Origin: CAVVST01 sp963750995
Lineage (GTDB): Bacteria; Acidobacteriota; Vicinamibacteria; Vicinamibacterales; UBA2999
DNA: 64,000 nucleotides
Assembly: GCA_963750995.1 (NCBI GenBank)
Contig: CAVVST010000002.1
Span: forward strand, 806,001-870,000
Direction: 5' to 3'
The notes beneath the pieces are model-generated. The model did no database searches and was not told the DNA's origin. It saw only the letters and a program-made list of their open reading frames with translations. Both the position numbers and the translations under genes were made by a program. Below, piece after piece: positions 39,226-48,946 of the stretch (positions within the stretch are counted from its first letter, which is position 1; each line of letters starts with the position of its first letter).

Positions 39226-41361
39226 TCAAAAGATCATGCCTACACGGACGCCAAAGGTGCGCGGGACACCCGGCTCGCCGAGGTATCCGGAAGGGGCGAG
39301 GCCCGGGTACGCAAGGGCGAGCGCCACGTAGCGCGCGTCGAAGGCGTTCCGTACCCACCCTTCGCCGAACACACGAGCGCCCCGGATCCCGAACTGCAGG
39401 TTGGTCAGCGAGTAGGTGTCCTGCGAGACCACGTTGAATTCGTCGAAGAAACGATCGCCGTAGACGGTGACGTCACCGCGCACGAACAGTCTCGCGGCCG
39501 CGGTAACCGGACGTGACACCTGCGCGCCGGCGTTCGCGGTGTAGCGCGGTGTATCGGGCAGACGATGGCCGCCGACGGGAATTCCCGAGGACGTGGTGCC
39601 GCTCCTGAAGCTCGCTGCGGTCGTGCCGACGGATGCAAACAGATCAATGCCGGCCGACGGGCGCGCCGCGAGCTCGAGTTCCACACCCGAGCTGCGAGCC
39701 TGGCCCGCGTTGCTGATGAAGAACTGCGCCGGCACCGCCGGATTGGGCACGTTCAGCTGGATATCGTTCCAGTCGATTCGAAAGACCGCCATGCTGACAG
39801 CCAGGCGCTGATTGAACAGCGACGTCTTCACGCCGCCCTCGTAATTCCAGCTCTCTTCTTCGCCGTACGCCTCACGCCCGGCCGGCGACGCCGCGTTGAA
39901 GCCTCCGGCCTTGAAGCCTTCGGCCACGGTCCCGTACACGCGCACCCGCGGTGTCGCGCGAAACGTAGCCGAGAACTGCGGCGACACGTGGGAAAACCCG
40001 GCTTCCGCGGCGACCGTCCCGGGCGGCGCGATTGCCGGCACGAAAAACGTGTTCAAGTTCCCTTCCTTGTTCTCGTGATCGAATCGCGCGCCGGCGCTCA
40101 GATCGACGCGGTCGCGAAGCGTCCACGTCCCCTGCCCGTAGACGCCCACGCCCACGTCATCGAGTGCCGACAACGGTGAATGCTGCGACACGGGGACAGG
40201 GATGAAGGGCGAAAGCAGAAACGGCGAGAAGTTGTTCACCGCGTCCTGCTCGTAGTTCTGGGTAAAGAGCGTGACGCCGGCTTGCCAGCGCACCACCACG
40301 TTCGGCGACAGCACCACTGGCGACGCGGCCGCGGATGCGACGCGAACTTCCTGGGTGAACTGGAGATCCTTCTCGCTGTTGTCGCGCACGATCAGCGGCA
40401 GCGGACCGTAATCGAGGTCGGTCTGGTCGCGCGTCTTCCACCTGACCAGCCCGGTGGTGCTCGAGAGATCGAACGCGCGGCCACGGTGCGTGAGCAGGAA
40501 CGTCGGCGCGACGACGTCGCGATGGGTGAAACCCTCGAAGTTGCGCGACGTATGAAACGGGTTCGCGCGCAGCGCCGCCAGGTCCTGCAGGGCGTAGTCG
40601 CCGTCGCGCGCCCGTTCGGCGTTGACGATGACCCGCGCGTCCCAGGACGCCGCGGGGGTAAAGAGCAGCTGCACCTTGGCGAACGTGGCCGAGCGGTCGT
40701 CGAGCGTGTTGCCGGTGGCGTCATTCACCGTGTAGCCGTCGCGCGCCGAGTAGCCGGCGGCTGCACCCACCGACAGTCGGTCGCGCACCACGGGTCCTGA
40801 TACGGAGCCGCGAACGTCGCGAAGGGCGTGGTTTCCGAACGGCGCGGTGACGTCGCCAGTCCACGCCGTGCGCGACGGCTCGCGGCTGGCGATCTGGATC
40901 AGGCCTCCGACCGCGTTGCGGCCGAACAACGCGCTCTGCGGCCCGCGGGCGAACTCGATTTGGTGGATGTCGAGCAGCTCGAGGCTCGAGGAATTGGCGC
41001 TCAGCTGTGGCACGCCGTCGATGTACGTGGTGACGCCGGGGTTGCTCGGCCCGCTGCCGACGCCGCGGAAGCGCGGATTGCTCAACTTCCGGGCAGAGAA
41101 CTCGTGCACGAAGACGTTGGGCGCAACCCGCGCGGCATCATTGACGTAGCGCATGCCGGCGTCCTGCAGCGTCTCTCGCTGCACCGTCGTCACGCTGACC
41201 GGCACACTGAGCACGTCCTGCGGCCTCTTTTCGACGGCCACGATCACGGTCGGCAGCTCGAAGCGAACCGGAGGATTGGCGGGCTGCGAGGTCTGGGCGT
41301 AGCCGGCACTCGAAACGACGAGGAACGACAAGATAAAGAGGACGCCGCGACGAAGAGTCAT
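39226..41361 (-). CDS. TonB-dependent outer-membrane receptor
   Basis: About 711 residues from ATG 41361 (MTLRRGVLFILSFLVVSSAG; signal peptide). A TonB-box-like region (LPTVIVAVEKRPQDVLSVPV) precedes the plug (VYVNDAARVAPNVFVHEFSA; RGVGSGPSNPGVTTYIDGVP; IEFARGPQSALFGRNAVGGL), then a 22-strand-type barrel ending FGVRVGMIF. The plug style fits siderophore or oligomer receptors rather than SusC. Intact, unlike the receptor at 16210. It is divergent from the DUF2236 gene across a repeat-containing gap; substrate unknown. Confidence 0.92.
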   Translation of the reverse strand: MTLRRGVLFILSFLVVSSAGYAQTSQPANPPVRFELPTVIVAVEKRPQDVLSVPVSVTTVQRETLQDAGMRYVNDAARVAPNVFVHEFSARKLSNPRFRGVGSGPSNPGVTTYIDGVPQLSANSSSLELLDIHQIEFARGPQSALFGRNAVGGLIQIASREPSRTAWTGDVTAPFGNHALRDVRGSVSGPVVRDRLSVGAAAGYSARDGYTVNDATGNTLDDRSATFAKVQLLFTPAASWDARVIVNAERARDGDYALQDLAALRANPFHTSRNFEGFTHRDVVAPTFLLTHRGRAFDLSSTTGLVRWKTRDQTDLDYGPLPLIVRDNSEKDLQFTQEVRVASAAASPVVLSPNVVVRWQAGVTLFTQNYEQDAVNNFSPFLLSPFIPVPVSQHSPLSALDDVGVGVYGQGTWTLRDRVDLSAGARFDHENKEGNLNTFFVPAIAPPGTVAAEAGFSHVSPQFSATFRATPRVRVYGTVAEGFKAGGFNAASPAGREAYGEEESWNYEGGVKTSLFNQRLAVSMAVFRIDWNDIQLNVPNPAVPAQFFISNAGQARSSGVELELAARPSAGIDLFASVGTTAASFRSGTTSSGIPVGGHRLPDTPRYTANAGAQVSRPVTAAARLFVRGDVTVYGDRFFDEFNVVSQDTYSLTNLQFGIRGARVFGEGWVRNAFDARYVALALAYPGLAPSGYLGEPGVPRTFGVRVGMIF

Positions 41362-41397
41362 CCGCGCACTTAACCATAGGTCGAGACCAGCGCACAA

Positions 41398-41450
41398 GAC
41401 TCACGGCTATATTGTGACTTGAGCCTTGTGACGTGAGCCTTGTGCCTTCT
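41398..41450. repeat. CTTGTGCC-type intergenic repeat
   Basis: Contains GACTTGAGCCTTGTGACG then GAGCCTTGTGCCTT. The same short units recur near 43445-43462 and twice, inverted, at 54160-54247. Confidence 0.6.
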
Positions 41451-42275
41451 GACCTGATCGTCTCCCGGCGCGTCAACGCCGAGCGCATCGTGCTGCTCGG
41501 ATGGTCCCGAGCGATCCTGCTCCAGCTCGCGCATCCGCTAGTTGCGGCCGGCGTCGCCGATCACAGTTCGTTTCGCGACGGTGGGTTCGCGGCGGCGCGG
41601 CGCCTCCACCTCACAGTGAGCGCCATGCTCAAGCTGACGTTCGGCGGCGAGGACGGGCGCGCGGCCGCGCTCGAGGGCATCCTCGGCATTCATCGCCGTG
41701 TGCACGGCCGCCTTTCTGCGGCTGCGGGCCGCTTCGCCGCCGGAACGCCCTACTCCGCCGAGGATCCCGATCTCGTGCTCTGGGTCCACGCGACGCTGGT
41801 GGACTCCATCCCCTTGATCTATGACCGCGTCGTCCACCCACTCACCCCCGGCGAACGTGACGCGTATTGCGCCGAGGCGGCGTCTGTTGCCATCGATCTC
41901 GGGGCGCGGGAAGGCGACGTGCCGCGTACATGGCAGGCGCTTGGCGCCTACCTCGGGCAGATGTATGCATCGGGATCGATCGCGGTGAGCGCGCAGGCAC
42001 GCGAACTGGCCTCGGCGGTGCTCGCACCGCCGTTCGCCCCGTTCGTGGCACCGGCTGCGTGGGTCAACCGCCTGTTCACGGTTGGCCTGTTGCCGGCACG
42101 CGTGCGCGAGCAGTACGGCTTTCGGTGGACGCCGAAGGACGAGCGCACGCTGGCGCGCGTGAGCGCCGGGATCCGCGCGCTGCGGCGCATGACCCCGGCG
42201 ACGTTGGCGCTGTGGCCCGATCGGCTCAGCGGCCGCCGCTTGCCGCGCTCGCGGCCGGATACACCGGCACCGTGA
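41433..42275 (+). CDS. DUF2236 / MpaB-type oxygenase-like protein
   Basis: 280 residues from GTG 41433. The family core is clear: RIVLLGWSRAILLQLAHPLV, FRDGGFAAARRLHLTVSAML, YSAEDPDLVLWVHATLVDSI and GYLGQMYAS-type helix with RELASAVLAPPFAPFVAPAA. Relatives include the latex-clearing heme oxygenase and MpaB; most are uncharacterised. The conserved His residues near HP and WVHA would fit heme ligation. Its last 50 bases overlap, convergently, the GlcG-domain gene. Confidence 0.8.
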   Translation: MSLVPSDLIVSRRVNAERIVLLGWSRAILLQLAHPLVAAGVADHSSFRDGGFAAARRLHLTVSAMLKLTFGGEDGRAAALEGILGIHRRVHGRLSAAAGRFAAGTPYSAEDPDLVLWVHATLVDSIPLIYDRVVHPLTPGERDAYCAEAASVAIDLGAREGDVPRTWQALGAYLGQMYASGSIAVSAQARELASAVLAPPFAPFVAPAAWVNRLFTVGLLPARVREQYGFRWTPKDERTLARVSAGIRALRRMTPATLALWPDRLSGRRLPRSRPDTPAP

Positions 42276-43380
42276 CGCGGTCGCCGAACACGGCCTTGAG
42301 CCCCTCGATCGCGCAGTTCTCGTCGCCCCCGCCTGCCCCTCCGCCAACCCCGATCGCGCCGATCATCTGGCCGTCGACGACGATGGGAATGCCGCCGGCA
42401 TTGGTGAACAGATCGAAATACATCGTGCTGCGGGGAAGCTGCGACGGATCGTTGCGCAGCTGCGCCGCGCGGATCGAGGTCGGTTGCCTGGTGCGCAGCG
42501 CCGTTTGCGCTTTCAGGAGCGCGGTGCGGATGTTGTTGAACACCTGGCCGTCCATGCGTTCCATGTGCACGAACTCGCCCGCGGTGTTGATGATGTACAG
42601 CGACATGCTGCCGCCTTTCGCGGCGGCCCAGTCGCGGCAGACGCGGGCGATCTTCCTGGCGGACGCCAGCGACAGCTGATTCGCGTCAAAGACGTTGGTC
42701 GCGGCCTTCGCGTTGATGACGAACTCCGGCGGCAGCGACGGCTTCGGCGGCGCCGCGGGAGCAAATCGCGGCACCGGCGCGTTGCCGCGGGCGGCGTTCG
42801 CGCGCGGCGGCAGATCCTCGATGAGCGGCGGCACCGACGATCCGATCACTTCTACCAGCGCCTTGTGCGCGCAAATCTCGTCGCTCCAGACCGGCACCCG
42901 CGGCGCGGAGCCGCCGACGCCGACGGCGCCGATCATCTGGTTGTTCACCAGGATGGGAAGGCCGCCCGAGTTGGTGAAGAAGCCCAGCTGGATCTGCTGG
43001 AACTCCTGGTTCGGGTCTTCGATCACCCGGTTCATCCGCGTCTTGCTGGGCTCGCGGCCGAGGAGCGCCGTACGCGCCTTCATCTCCGCGGTCACGATGT
43101 TCAGATAGCCCTGCCCGTCCATGCGGTCCATGTAGACGTGGTTGCCGTCGTTGTCGAGCACCATGACGCTGATCGCGACGCCTTCCGCCGCGGCCAGCCG
43201 CTCACAGGTCTCGGCGATGCGTTCGGCGGTGGCGAGATTGATGGTCGTGAAATCGTGGATCTGCTCGGCGGCCTTGCCGCTGACGACGAACTGCGCCGGC
43301 ACGTTCTGCGCCAGCGCCGCGCTGCCGAGCGCGAGAGTTCCGAACGCGACCGCACCCGAGATCATGAATCGCACGGTCAT
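42226..43380 (-). CDS. Exported protein with two GlcG/HbpS (DUF336) domains
   Basis: 384 residues from ATG 43380 with CAGGAGG upstream. Signal peptide (MISGAVAFGTLALGSAALAQ), then two similar domains of about 150 residues. Domain 1: TTINLATAERIAETCERLAA, VMVLDNDGNHVYMDRMDGQG, VNNQMIGAVGVGGSAPR. Domain 2: NQLSLASARKIARVCRDWAA, EFVHMERMDGQVFNNIRTAL, DGQMIGAIGVGGGAGGG. A Pro-rich linker joins them. Single-domain relatives bind heme or act near glycolate or propanediol metabolism. An exported double-domain form next to a TonB receptor suggests extracytoplasmic ligand binding. Confidence 0.85.
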   Translation of the reverse strand: MTVRFMISGAVAFGTLALGSAALAQNVPAQFVVSGKAAEQIHDFTTINLATAERIAETCERLAAAEGVAISVMVLDNDGNHVYMDRMDGQGYLNIVTAEMKARTALLGREPSKTRMNRVIEDPNQEFQQIQLGFFTNSGGLPILVNNQMIGAVGVGGSAPRVPVWSDEICAHKALVEVIGSSVPPLIEDLPPRANAARGNAPVPRFAPAAPPKPSLPPEFVINAKAATNVFDANQLSLASARKIARVCRDWAAAKGGSMSLYIINTAGEFVHMERMDGQVFNNIRTALLKAQTALRTRQPTSIRAAQLRNDPSQLPRSTMYFDLFTNAGGIPIVVDGQMIGAIGVGGGAGGGDENCAIEGLKAVFGDRVTVPVYPAASAASGGR

Positions 43381-43439
43381 AGCAACCTCCTGTCGGGCCT
43401 TGGGCGCCGCTGGGGCCTTGGCCCGGGCCCCGAGGCCTC

Positions 43440-43462
43440 GGATCTTGTGCCTTGTGCCGTGT
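43440..43462. repeat. CTTGTGCC-type intergenic repeat
   Basis: GGATCTTGTGCCTTGTGCCG, the same heptamer-based unit as at 41398-41450 and 54160-54247, in the gap before the symporter gene. Confidence 0.6.
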
Positions 43463-43486
43463 CCGGTCAATTATCGCGGCAAGGCC

Positions 43487-44831
43487 GTGAAGCTCCATAA
43501 CAAGCTCCTTATCGCCCTGGTCGCCGGCATCGCGCTGGGCGCGCTGCTCCATCCGTATGCCGACACCCCGTGGCTGGTCGCGCTGAGCACGCACATCCTG
43601 CGGCCGATCGGGCAGATATTTCTCCGGTTGATTTTCATGATCGTGGTGCCGATGGTGTTTTCGGCGCTGGTCATAGGCGTGTACGAGCTGGGACGCGGCC
43701 ATGGTCTCTCGGGCGTCGCCGGCCGCACGCTGGCGTTCACGCTGATCCTGAGCTCGGCATCCGTGCTGGTCGGCATGATGCTGGTCAACGCGCTCCGTCC
43801 GGGCGACGGATTGAACCTGGCCGCCGACACGCTGCCCGGCGCAGCCGGCGTCGACGCGCTCAAGGCCAATGCCGCCGCCACGCGGCCGCTGAGCGACATC
43901 GTCATCGAGCTCGTGCCGCGCAACCCGCTCGAATCGGCGGTGCGCGCGCTCGACGGCGAAATGCTGCAGCTGATGATCTTCGCGCTGATCTTCGGCGTCG
44001 CCCTCAGCCGGATGGGCAAGGCGGACGAGGACCCTGTATCTACTCCGCGTGCTCGAGCAGATCTTCGACGCCTGCATGCGCATCGTGCACTTCGTGATGC
44101 GGCTGGCGCCGCTGGCCGTGTTCGCCATCATCTTCAACACCGCCTTCACGTTCGGCACGGCGGTGTTCGCGTCGCTGTTCTTCTACGTCGTCACCGTCGT
44201 CGTCGCACTGCTCATCCAGCAGTTCATCGTCTACTCGGCGATGCTGTGGGCGTTCGCACATCGCTCGCCGCTGGAGTTCTTCCGAAACTGCCGCGAGGTC
44301 TATCTCTACGCGTTCTCCACCGCCTCGTCGAATGCCACGCTGCCGCTCTCGCTCGACGTCGCGGAGCGGAAGCTGGCGCTGCCGCCCGACGTCTCGCGTT
44401 TCGTGCTGACGGTCGGAGCCACCGCCAACCAGAACGGCACCGCCTTGTTCGAGGGGATCACCGTGCTGTTTCTCGCGCAGGTCTACGGGCTCGACCTCAC
44501 CGCAGGTCAGCAGGTGCGGGTGATGCTGATGTCCATCCTCGCGGGGATCGGGACGGCGGGGGTCCCGGGAGGCTCGCTGCCGATGGTGATGATCGTCGCG
44601 CAGTCAGTGGGGATCCCGCCGGAGGGAATGGGGCTGATCCTCGGCGTCGACCGCTTCCTCGACATGTGCCGCACCGCGGTGAACGTGAGCGGCGACCTGG
44701 TCATTGCGGCGCTGGTGAGCGCGACACCGGCGGTAAGCGCCGGCCCGCATGGTACAATTCCAAGTCCTGCCGGCCTACGACCTGCATGCGGAAGTGGCGG
44801 AATTGGCAGACGCGCTAGCCTCAGGAGCTAG
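43487..44831 (+). pseudogene. Dicarboxylate/amino-acid:cation symporter (DAACS family), one frameshift
   Basis: A membrane symporter of about 445 residues. From GTG 43487: KLHNKLLIALVAGIALGALL, IFLRLIFMIVVPMVFSALVI (first TM hairpin signature), LQLMIFALIFGVALSRMGK. A shift near 44034 (DEDP then YLLRVLEQIF) continues into VYLYAFSTASSNATLPLSLD (serine-rich reentrant loop), GATANQNGTALFEGITVLFL and ILGVDRFLDMCRTAVNVSGD. These are the substrate and Na/H-binding motifs. The open frame runs on through the tRNA-Leu promoter into the tRNA itself, to 44831, which is abnormal; the normal end should be near TPAVSAG. Confidence 0.85.
44753..44758 (+). promoter_or_regulatory. -10 box of tRNA-Leu
   Basis: TACAAT, 29 bases before the mature tRNA start and inside the open frame of the symporter. 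No good -35 element is seen at 17-18 bp spacing. Confidence 0.4.
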
Positions 44832-44874
44832 TGGCCGCAAGGCCATCGGGGTTCGAGTCCCCGCTTCCGCACCA
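44788..44874 (+). tRNA. tRNA-Leu(CAG)
   Basis: 87 nt including the encoded CCA. Acceptor GCGGAAG pairs with CTTCCGC; D arm GCGGAATTGGCAGACGC; anticodon loop CTCAGGA (anticodon CAG, reads CUG); long variable arm GGCCGCAAGGCC; T arm CGGGGTTCGAGTCCCCG. It is complete and should be functional. The related fragment at 9931-10010 lacks the 5' part. Confidence 0.95.
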
Positions 44875-44887
44875 ACAACTTGCAGGG

Positions 44888-46043
44888 CTAATCGAATCTC
44901 GGCCAATGCAGCCGATAGCCGGCGCCGATCTCGAGCGCGTCGGCCCTGCGGCCCCCCTTGGTGCGAATCGCGAACGTGCTCCACAGGCGGTTGTTGATCT
45001 GGTAGCGCCAGCCGAATCGCTGATAGGGCCGCGACACGGAAGGGTTCTCGAATCCGCGGGCGACGTAGTATCCAAACTGCAGGATCGCGCCGAACCGGCC
45101 GATGACGTGCTCGTAGCCGCCGTACGCGCCGAGCGAGAATCGCTGTCCGGTATCGGCGCGCCAGTGCGTGTCCTCGTCGTCCATTCGCGCGCCGGTTGAT
45201 CCGTCGTAGGTGACGTCGGTCCCGATTGCGAACTTCCCGTATCGATAGAAGCGCCGCTGCGCCGCTGCGGTGATGACGGTCGCGCCGAAATCCTTGCGAT
45301 AAAGCGGCGTTCTCCGCGCCGCAACATTCTTCACCCCCGCCGCGCCGCCGACGACCATCTCCCACGACGGCTTGAATGGCGGCGGCTTCGTCACCTGGCG
45401 CCTTGGCGTCACGGGCGCCAGGTTGTACTGAACCGACACTTTCGGACCGATGACGTTGAGCCCCATGTTCGGTTGCACCGTGCCCCCGTTCGATCGGTGC
45501 GTGAAATCAACTCCCGAATAGAGCACCGTCCTCGGCGCCATCGCGTATCGCAGGTAGAAACCCCAATTAATGCGGGCGTTGAGGTCAGAACTCAGCACCG
45601 TCGCCTCGGAAGCAGCGGCCGCGCCGGTACTGCGTCCAGTGCCACGACACGCCCATGCCAAAGTCCGTCGTCACACCCAGGCGATCGGTGAGACGCGCGA
45701 ACGGCCACGAGAAAAATGTGTACGCCTCGGTCGGCCGGCAGCGAGTGACGCCGTTGCTGAACGAGGCGAGCGACACTCCGAATCTGTACGAGGGGTTCCC
45801 GTACAACTGGTGCCATTCCTGGCCGCCGTCGGTCTGGCGACCGACCTCGATCGTCAGGTTCGGCCCCCAACTGATTGAGTCGCCCGGCATCGAGACGAAT
45901 GGGTTGTTCGAGACAATTTGCGCGGCGGTGACGCCGGTGCGGAGGAACCACGGGTTCCCGCTGTCAAGACCTTGCGCGTGGCTGACGGTGGGCCACAGGC
46001 ACCAGATACAGACGACCAGTCGAATCCAGTTCACCCCACCCAA
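44888..46043 (-). pseudogene. PagL-type lipid A deacylase/acyloxyacyl hydrolase-like protein, frameshifted
   Basis: An outer-membrane barrel of about 385 residues when joined. The N-terminal part (46043 to about 45610) has a signal peptide (IRLVVCIWCLWPTVSHAQ) and strands such as GVSLASFSNGVTRCRPTEAY. A shift near 45610 leads to NARINWGFYLRYAMAPRTVL and GVDFTHRSNGGTVQPNMGLN, where the H-x-S pair is in the position of the PagL active site, then VIGPKVSVQYNLAP. The C-terminal ~170 residues are extra beta strands not usual in PagL, ending RLHWPRFD. Assignment rests on the HRSN-type motif and barrel pattern. Confidence 0.6.
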
Positions 46044-46234
46044 GACATCAAGAGAAGCGCCAGAAAGGGCGGCAAACGGCCGAACGAGAACCCATTCAGA
46101 AACGGGTTGCAGCCGCCTGCGCGTTCATGTCAGCACGGCATGTCGATGTTCCGTTACCGAATGCTGTCACCGGCCTGGAAGAGGTTCCGGTTAAGATGAG
46201 GACTTCCAGAAATCGTCCAAGGTGTGTGCAACCC

Positions 46235-47327
46235 GTGAAGAAGTTTTTCGTGTGCGTTTTTGCATTGCTCTTTGCGTCGGCCGCCATGGCCCAGGAGCAA
46301 CCCTCGTCAGAGGTTCCTCCGCCCGCCACGGACAAACCGGCGTGGGAGCCCCTGGGTCCAATCCCGGTCGATCATGCTGGCGCCGGTCGCCGGGGATACG
46401 CTGTCGTCGGCGAAGGCGCTGAGGTGGTCACGCCAGGTGCGAGCACACTGTCGCTGCACACGGTGGCCGCCAACAACTTCTATCGTGAACAGATCAGATC
46501 GCTTCGTCGTCAGCCAGCGCGACGAGACCCACACCTTTGCGCTCGAGTACCGGCGCGGGTTCGCCTTGGGGCGGCTGCGACGTATCGAGTTTGGCGGACA
46601 GGTGCAACTGCACCAACGTGACGGCGGTTTTCTGAACGGGTTCATTGCAGGCTTCGAGGATCTTTGGGTCGCGATGACAGGAGAAGAGTCTGCGAAGAAT
46701 CAACTGAGGAACGGCGCAGCGCCCACGCTGCCGCCCGGCACCCTCATGACGCGCGACGATCGAGTGCTGTACCGGGCTCCCGGCAACGACACGGCGTTGG
46801 GCGACGTGCGCATCGTCGCCAAGACGCTGTTGCGTGACCGTGCGTTTTCCAGCGGGGGCGCGCGCGTCGCGGCCCGTTTCGTTGTCAACGCATCCGGATC
46901 CTCGTCATTCACGGAAGGCGACTTCACGGGATTTGGCGTCAGCGTCCAGAGGCCGCTGACAACCTGGGCGGCGTTTCACGGTGATGCTCGAACGACCATC
47001 CTGCTCGACCGCATGAGCGACTGGAATCTGCCGCTCAAGCGCATGACGTTTGGATTCTCAGCCGGCCCCGAGTTGAAACTCAGTGCCAACAGCTCGTTCA
47101 ACCTTCAGTTCGACGGCAACACCACGCCGTATCAGCCGACGGGATCGACCGCGTTCGACAAAGGTTACGGCGCGTTGACACTTGGTGTGAGCCACCGGAT
47201 GAGCACGAATCGGACTCCCCTGCGCATTCAGGCGTACGTGCGAGAGAACATGAATCTTCCGTTTCGCGTGCGCTGGAACACCGACCCGGATCTGGCCGTC
47301 GGGCTCAAGATCACGGTGTCCAGATGA
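46235..47327 (+). pseudogene. DUF3187-like outer-membrane protein, frameshifted
   Basis: From GTG 46235 the N-terminus VKKFFVCVFALLFASAAMAQ is a textbook signal peptide (ATG 46196 is possible). LGPIPVDHAGAGRRGYAV and GASTLSLHTVAANNFYRE follow. A shift near 46500 then gives FVVSQRDETHTFALEYRRGF, FGGQVQLHQRDGGFLNGFIA, FTGFGVSVQRPLTTWAAFHG and a barrel end. The G-P-I-P and LHT-ANNFY blocks match DUF3187 proteins. About 360 residues when repaired. Divergent from the PagL-like gene. Confidence 0.65.
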
Positions 47328-47685
47328 ATCATGCGGCCGTCCCGTAAAATACGCGGGCACACATGCCCGACAGAATGAATGGCAAATTCCCCATCTACCC
47401 GGCCTCGTGACGTCCGCCAGGAGCTCGGCGACCGCCTCTCCCGGGGCCCGTGGTTCGAGTCCCCCGGTTCCGGATTACCCTTCTCTTATCAATTGGTTCC
47501 TTCAGTAATTCGGCGTACGGCTGACGTCCGGGCACAGTGCCCGGCGGGGGGACGGTCCGGGGCTTACGGTCGAGCCGGTCACCCCTGGTAAAAACGGTTC
47601 ACCTCGACAGACCCCGGCGGGTGTACGATTTGAATGAAGTTTCGGCGGACAGGGGCACTGGAAGCCCATTTCGAAAGAGACGCTC

Positions 47686-47892
47686 ATGGCTACGATGACC
47701 GGCACGATCAAGCGGATGATCAACGACAAGGGGTTCGGGTTTATTGCGGCGGGAGATGGCACCGAGTACTTCTTCCATCAGTCGGCCTGCACGTCGACGC
47801 GCTTCGACGACATGCGTGAGGGCCAGACGGTGAGCTTCACCGTCGGGCAGGGCCCGAAGGGACCACGCGCCGAGAACGTCCAGCCGGCGTAG
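47686..47892 (+). CDS. Cold-shock-domain protein
   Basis: 68 residues, a single OB-fold. GTIKRMINDKGFGFIAAGDG carries RNP1 (K-G-F-G-F-I) and EYFFHQSACTSTRFDDMREG carries RNP2 (Y-F-F-H). Single-stranded nucleic-acid chaperone of the CspA type. ATG 47686 is preceded by AAAGAGACG. Its last 56 bases overlap the 3' end of the convergent pseudouridine-synthase gene. Confidence 0.95.
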   Translation: MATMTGTIKRMINDKGFGFIAAGDGTEYFFHQSACTSTRFDDMREGQTVSFTVGQGPKGPRAENVQPA

Positions 47893-48868
47893 CCGGCGCT
47901 CGTAATCGTTTCACCAGCGAAGAGAGATCCGCCGGCAGCGGCGCCTCGAACGTGAGGGGCCGCCCGTCGACGGGATGCTGGAACGACAGGCGGTGCGCAT
48001 GCAGCGCCTGCCGTGGAAACTCGATCGCTCGCAGCACGTCTGGTCCATAGACGTATCGCTGCTCCCCGACCAGCGTGTGGCCGCGCAGCCTGGCCTGGAG
48101 ACGGATCTGGTTGCGCTTGCCCGTGACCAGCCGCACTTCGACCAGCGACGCGCCGTCGAGCGGCTCGAGGACGCGGTAACGGCTGATGGCTTCCTTTCCC
48201 GCCGGATCGCCGGCGCGGGTCCGCTTCTGAATCAGCGCCTTCGTATCCCACACCAGGTGATCGCGCCACGTGCCTTCGGCCGGCTGCGGATGGCCGTAGA
48301 CAATCGCCAGGTAGACGCGCTCCGGTTCCCGCCTCCTGAATTGATCTTTCAACGCCTGCTGCGCCCGCGCCGTCCGCGCGAACACGACCAGGCCTGACGT
48401 ATCGCGATCGATCCGGTGCACCACCAGCGGCTTGCGTTTGCCGTGAGGCCGCAGGTGCGCCTCGAGATCGTCGTACGCGGATCCGGCATCGGGCTGCCGC
48501 GGCAGAGGCACCGACAGCAGACCCGGCGGCTTGTTCACCACCAGCAGTGCATCATCCTCGTACAGGATCTCGACGTCGCCGGCGGACACCGACGTTCGCG
48601 GCCGCCGCGTCGCGCTGCCTGGGCGGTCCATCCACACGCGGACGACGTCGCCCGCCCGCAGCACGATGCCGGCCTGGCCCCGTGAGGCCTCGGCGTCGTT
48701 GACGAAGACTTTGCCTTTGTCGAGCGCGTCAACCACTCGGCCGCGCGACCCGAGCCGCCGCGGCGAGGCCAGGAACTTATCGAGCCGCACGCCGGCATCG
48801 GCTGCCTGGGCGGGCCACACTTCGCCGGCGGCGCGTCTTTGCGTCACGCACGAATTGTAGCGTGGCAC
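47837..48868 (-). CDS. RluA-family RNA pseudouridine synthase
   Basis: 343 residues. An S4-like RNA-binding start (VRLDKFLASPRRLGSRGRVV, KGKVFVNDAEASRG), then the synthase domain: LLVVNKPPGLLSVP, VVHRIDRDTSGLVVFARTAR (catalytic Asp in HRIDRDTSG) and YLAIVYGHPQPAEGTWRDHL, LVEVRLVTGKRNQIRLQARL, HRLSFQHPVDGRPLTFEAPL. It isomerises uridine in rRNA or tRNA; the exact site is not predictable. The stop lies inside the cold-shock gene on the opposite strand. The start codon is uncertain by a few residues. Confidence 0.93.
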   Translation of the reverse strand: MPRYNSCVTQRRAAGEVWPAQAADAGVRLDKFLASPRRLGSRGRVVDALDKGKVFVNDAEASRGQAGIVLRAGDVVRVWMDRPGSATRRPRTSVSAGDVEILYEDDALLVVNKPPGLLSVPLPRQPDAGSAYDDLEAHLRPHGKRKPLVVHRIDRDTSGLVVFARTARAQQALKDQFRRREPERVYLAIVYGHPQPAEGTWRDHLVWDTKALIQKRTRAGDPAGKEAISRYRVLEPLDGASLVEVRLVTGKRNQIRLQARLRGHTLVGEQRYVYGPDVLRAIEFPRQALHAHRLSFQHPVDGRPLTFEAPLPADLSSLVKRLRAPATPAGRSRRVVPSGPARR

Positions 48869-48946
48869 TTTTCCTGCTCTCGACCGACCGTCGATTCATG
48901 TCCGCACCCCAGCGATACGCTGGAGTCGCATCTCAGGAGAATTTGC

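Noticed and set aside
47395..47470. Possible tRNA: GTGGTTCGAGTCCCCCGG looks like a T arm
   Set aside because: The T stem does not pair, no acceptor stem or anticodon arm can be drawn, and there is no CCA; at most a degenerate remnant.
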